From DATKNA01 sp963786765 (GTDB taxonomy: Bacteria; Actinomycetota; Actinomycetes; Actinomycetales; Kineosporiaceae): a DNA stretch of 64,000 nucleotides. The DNA is taken from contig CAWBAJ010000002.1 in the NCBI GenBank assembly GCA_963786765.1, positions 98,239-162,238 of the forward strand. The letters run 5' to 3'. The notes under the pieces are model-generated. The model was not told the DNA's origin. It ran no database searches and worked only from the letters and a program-made list of their open reading frames with translations. Made by a program: the position numbers and the translations under genes. The first letter of the stretch is position 1. Each line of letters opens with the position of its first letter. This document shows positions 61,836 to 64,000 of this stretch, in pieces.

Positions 61836-63573
61836 TCACCCCCTGGGGCGAGCCTGCCGGAAGAGCTGGACGAGCTCGGTCGTCGTCGTGGAGTCCCGCG
61901 GGCCCTTGTCATCCCGCCATCGGCCCGTGAACCGCGGGAACCGCATCGCCAGCCCCGAGTTCTCCTTCAGCTGCCCCCAGCCCGCCGTGGAGTTGGGCGA
62001 GAGCGTGAGCTCGGCGCTGAGCACCTCCAGCACGACAGCCGGCTCGAACCAGACGTCGGCCGTCTGCCGGGCGTCGACCAGGGCCGGCCTGTGGTCCAGC
62101 CGGTACGGGGCCAGCCGGGCGGGCAGCTCGGCCAGCTCCGCGTCGGAGAACCCGGTGCCGCATTTCCCGACGGTGCGGAACACGTCGGCGTCCGGGTCGT
62201 ACGCGGCGAGCAGGACTGCGCCGTACACGCCCCGGCGGCGGCCCCGGCCGACGAACGCGCCGACCACCACCAGGTCGATGGTGTCGGACAGCTCGCTGCG
62301 GTAGTCCCGCTTCAGCTTGATCCACTGCCAGCCCCGGTTGCCCGCGCGATAGCTCGAGTCGGGACCGGTCGACTTGCACATCAGCCCCTCGGCGCCGTCG
62401 GCGATCGCCTGCTCGAAGGCTCCGTCCAGCGCTTCGGGGGTGCTCACCTCGGCCGTCGTGGTCAGCCGGATCCGGTCGGACATGGTGAGGGCAGCAGCGA
62501 GCCGCTCCCGGCGCCGTGGGTACGGGACCCGGTCAAGTCCTCGCCGTCCGCGTAGAGCAGGTCGAAACAGAACAGGCTCACCGGCACGTCCCGGACCGCC
62601 TCGGAGATCCCGTACTTGCGCCGGCGGAACATGACCTCCTGAAACGGCCGCAACTCCCCCGCGGCCGCGTCGTACGCCACCGCCTCGCCCTCGAGGATCG
62701 CCTCCCGCGGGCCGAGCGCCGCGTCGATCGCCTCGACCAGATCGGGGAACTGGTTGTTGATCCGCTCCAGCCCCCGGGTGAACAGCGCGATCTCCCCGTT
62801 GGCAGTCCGGTGCGCCTGGATCCGCACGCCGTCGTACTTGTACTCGGCGGCGCACTCCCCGCCGAGCCGGGCGAGGATCTCGTGGGCCTCGGACAGCCGC
62901 TGGGCCAGCATGACCCGCACCGGCTTGCCGGGATGCACCTGCATCGCCTCGACCGCGGCCAGCCCGTCCCGCGCCAGCGTCTGCGCGACCACCCCGAGGT
63001 CGCAGCAGATGTTGTAGGCCCGCTCCAGGACGGGCCGGTCGGCCTTGCCCCCGGCGTGCACCCGCACCAGCGCGTCGAGAATCGTCGGCGTGCCGATGCC
63101 GAGCCGGAGATTGCCGGTGACCAGACGCAGCGCATACCGCGCCTCCAGCGGGGTGGCCCTGCGGAGCAGCCCGGCCAGCAGGTCGAGCTTGCGACCCTGG
63201 GAGCCGGCACCCTCCGCCGCGGCGACGTCGTGCAACGTCTCGACCACCTCGCCGACCGTCAGGATGGGCGTCCGGACGGGCAGCAGCGCTTCCGTGGCCT
63301 CACCGAGATCGCCCCGGGCCCGCACGCCCGCCGTCACCGCCTCGGGCTCGACGCCCGCAGCGCCGGCCACCGCACGGATCGCCAGCTTCTCGGCCAGGCC
63401 GAGATCGATTCCGGCGAACTGGGGCGCGATGAGGCCCTGGCACAGGTAGCACACCCGTGCGAGCTCGTCGTCCGGCGTCGCCCGAGCAGCTCGGCGGTCC
63501 GGTCGATCAGCTCCAGCCGGCCCGTCGCAGCCTCCAGGTCGCGGTACGCCTCGGCCACCGTCTCGTACCTCAC
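61836..63573 (-). pseudogene. ATP-dependent DNA ligase, broken by two frameshifts
   Basis: Three successive frames together make a complete ligase of about 580 residues of the archaeal/LigB type. Part 1 (GTG 63573, GGAGGG upstream) ends at LIDRTAELLG. The next frame continues ATPDDELARVCYLCQGLIAPQ through the N-terminal domain and the nucleotidyltransferase motif EYKYDGVRI with the AMP-accepting Lys. After LLYADGEDLT the third frame continues RVPYPRRRERLAAALTMSDR into the OB domain (EGLMCKS, WIKLKRDY). Adding one G in GGGCG near 63480 and one C in ACCGG near 62530 restores a single frame. Such ligases are dispensable repair enzymes beside NAD-dependent LigA, so loss would be tolerated. Confidence 0.82.
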
Positions 63574-64000
63574 ACGCCCTCCCTCGGCCAGGGATCATGA
63601 TGCCCGAGGACGCACGACGCAGCAGCCGCTTCCGACTCCTACTGGGGGGACAGAACGCCAGTAGATGAGGGGCCGCGGCCGGGAGGAGCCGGCGCCGGCA
63701 CTGGTCCAGTTGCGAGGTGCGCCGACCTGTCCTCGTTCTGGTTCGCTTCGTGCTCGCGGAGCCAGGAGACGAAGGCGCGGGCGGCATGACATGGCCGGGC
63801 GAGCGGGGCGACCCACCACCGGCCCACGACTGGTTCAAACCCGTCCTCGAACGGCGTACAGGTCGCGCGGGGACCGGGCTCCTGGACGAGCGGCCCCGGG
63901 GCGAGTCACACGACAATGGGCTCGGCTCCGCGGCCCGCTGGATCAAAACCTCGTGATGCTGGCGCTGTTGCCGATCGCGATGTGCGGCTTGGACGCGGGG
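63574..64000. other. 427 bases without a supportable gene
   Basis: No frame here has both a plausible start site and family resemblance. Short open frames on both strands are arginine- and proline-rich, as expected from random GC-rich DNA. A GGTTCAAACCC string at about 63832 resembles a tRNA T-loop, but the flanking bases do not pair. The region probably contains the ligase promoter and upstream spacer. Confidence 0.6.

Noticed and set aside
63820..63850. Possible tRNA (GGTTCAAACCC string)
   Set aside because: The bases on either side cannot form a T-stem, and no acceptor, D or anticodon arms were found nearby on either strand.
63717..63956. 79-codon open frame on the plus strand at the window end
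   Set aside because: No ribosome-binding site, arginine/proline/glycine-rich content and no recognisable pattern.

Overview
The window looks like chromosomal DNA of a high-GC Gram-positive actinomycete, possibly in or near the Pseudonocardiales. The evidence is uniformly GC-rich coding sequence with strong third-position bias, many GTG starts, GTGA/ATGA overlaps between genes, two F420-type oxidoreductase families, a PspC-domain protein, an LtrA protein, sugar ABC importers without a local ATPase, and GC hairpins without T-tracts as likely terminators. I did not recognise rRNA, tRNA, a CRISPR array, a transposase or a phage integrase. This taxonomic placement is inference.

Bases 1-14848 hold ordinary accessory and housekeeping genes: a SnoaL-like protein, a membrane diguanylate cyclase broken by a frameshift, a PPOX-family oxidoreductase, a four-helix membrane protein, a MarR regulator, a decayed alpha/beta-hydrolase, a CmoM-like methyltransferase, a GH15 trehalase-type hydrolase and an L-2-hydroxyglutarate oxidase. 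A divergent pair follows: an MFS transporter fused to a cyclic-nucleotide-binding domain, and a class III adenylate cyclase/AAA/TPR protein. The section ends with a secreted protein.

Bases 14989-34240 form a catabolic island of two divergent transcription units around a GntR regulator. The minus-strand unit runs from 30857 down to 14989: RraA-type aldolase, beta-hydroxyacid dehydrogenase, two sugar ABC permeases, a solute-binding lipoprotein, a CaiB-type CoA transferase, crotonase, amidohydrolase, gamma carbonic anhydrase-like protein, Fe-dependent alcohol dehydrogenase, a second RraA, a second crotonase, a third RraA, an aldo/keto reductase and a GH2 beta-mannosidase. The plus-strand unit is GntR, a 2-hydroxyacid dehydrogenase, a FAH-family dehydratase/hydrolase and an RpiB-type isomerase. 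It resembles uptake and breakdown of a glycoside or sugar acid. I cannot match the combination of three RraA paralogues with two crotonases and a CoA transferase to a described pathway.

Bases 34704-54351 are the most unusual part: a 20 kb minus-strand run of tightly packed genes. In transcription order they are two paralogous trypsin-fold proteases, a DUF6603-type protein interrupted by a frameshift, a small membrane PASTA protein, three large proteins of unknown function (1147, 2191 and 611 aa) and a double peptidoglycan-binding-domain protein. None of the proteases or large proteins has an obvious signal peptide. The PASTA gene lies between two 73-bp direct repeats of the DUF6603 3' end, and the 2191-aa protein carries seven FG-GAP-like repeats inside it. 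I read this as one uncharacterised protein system.

Bases 54474-63573 hold a glycolipid-binding-family protein, LtrA, a SHOCT membrane protein, an F420-type LLM oxidoreductase, a PiT phosphate transporter with a small membrane partner, a SulP transporter with STAS domain, a small protein, and an ATP-dependent DNA ligase broken by two frameshifts. The last 427 bases (63574-64000) and the gap 56743-57031 hold no gene I can support. Four apparent single-base frameshifts in three genes mean that assembly indels must be considered alongside real gene decay.
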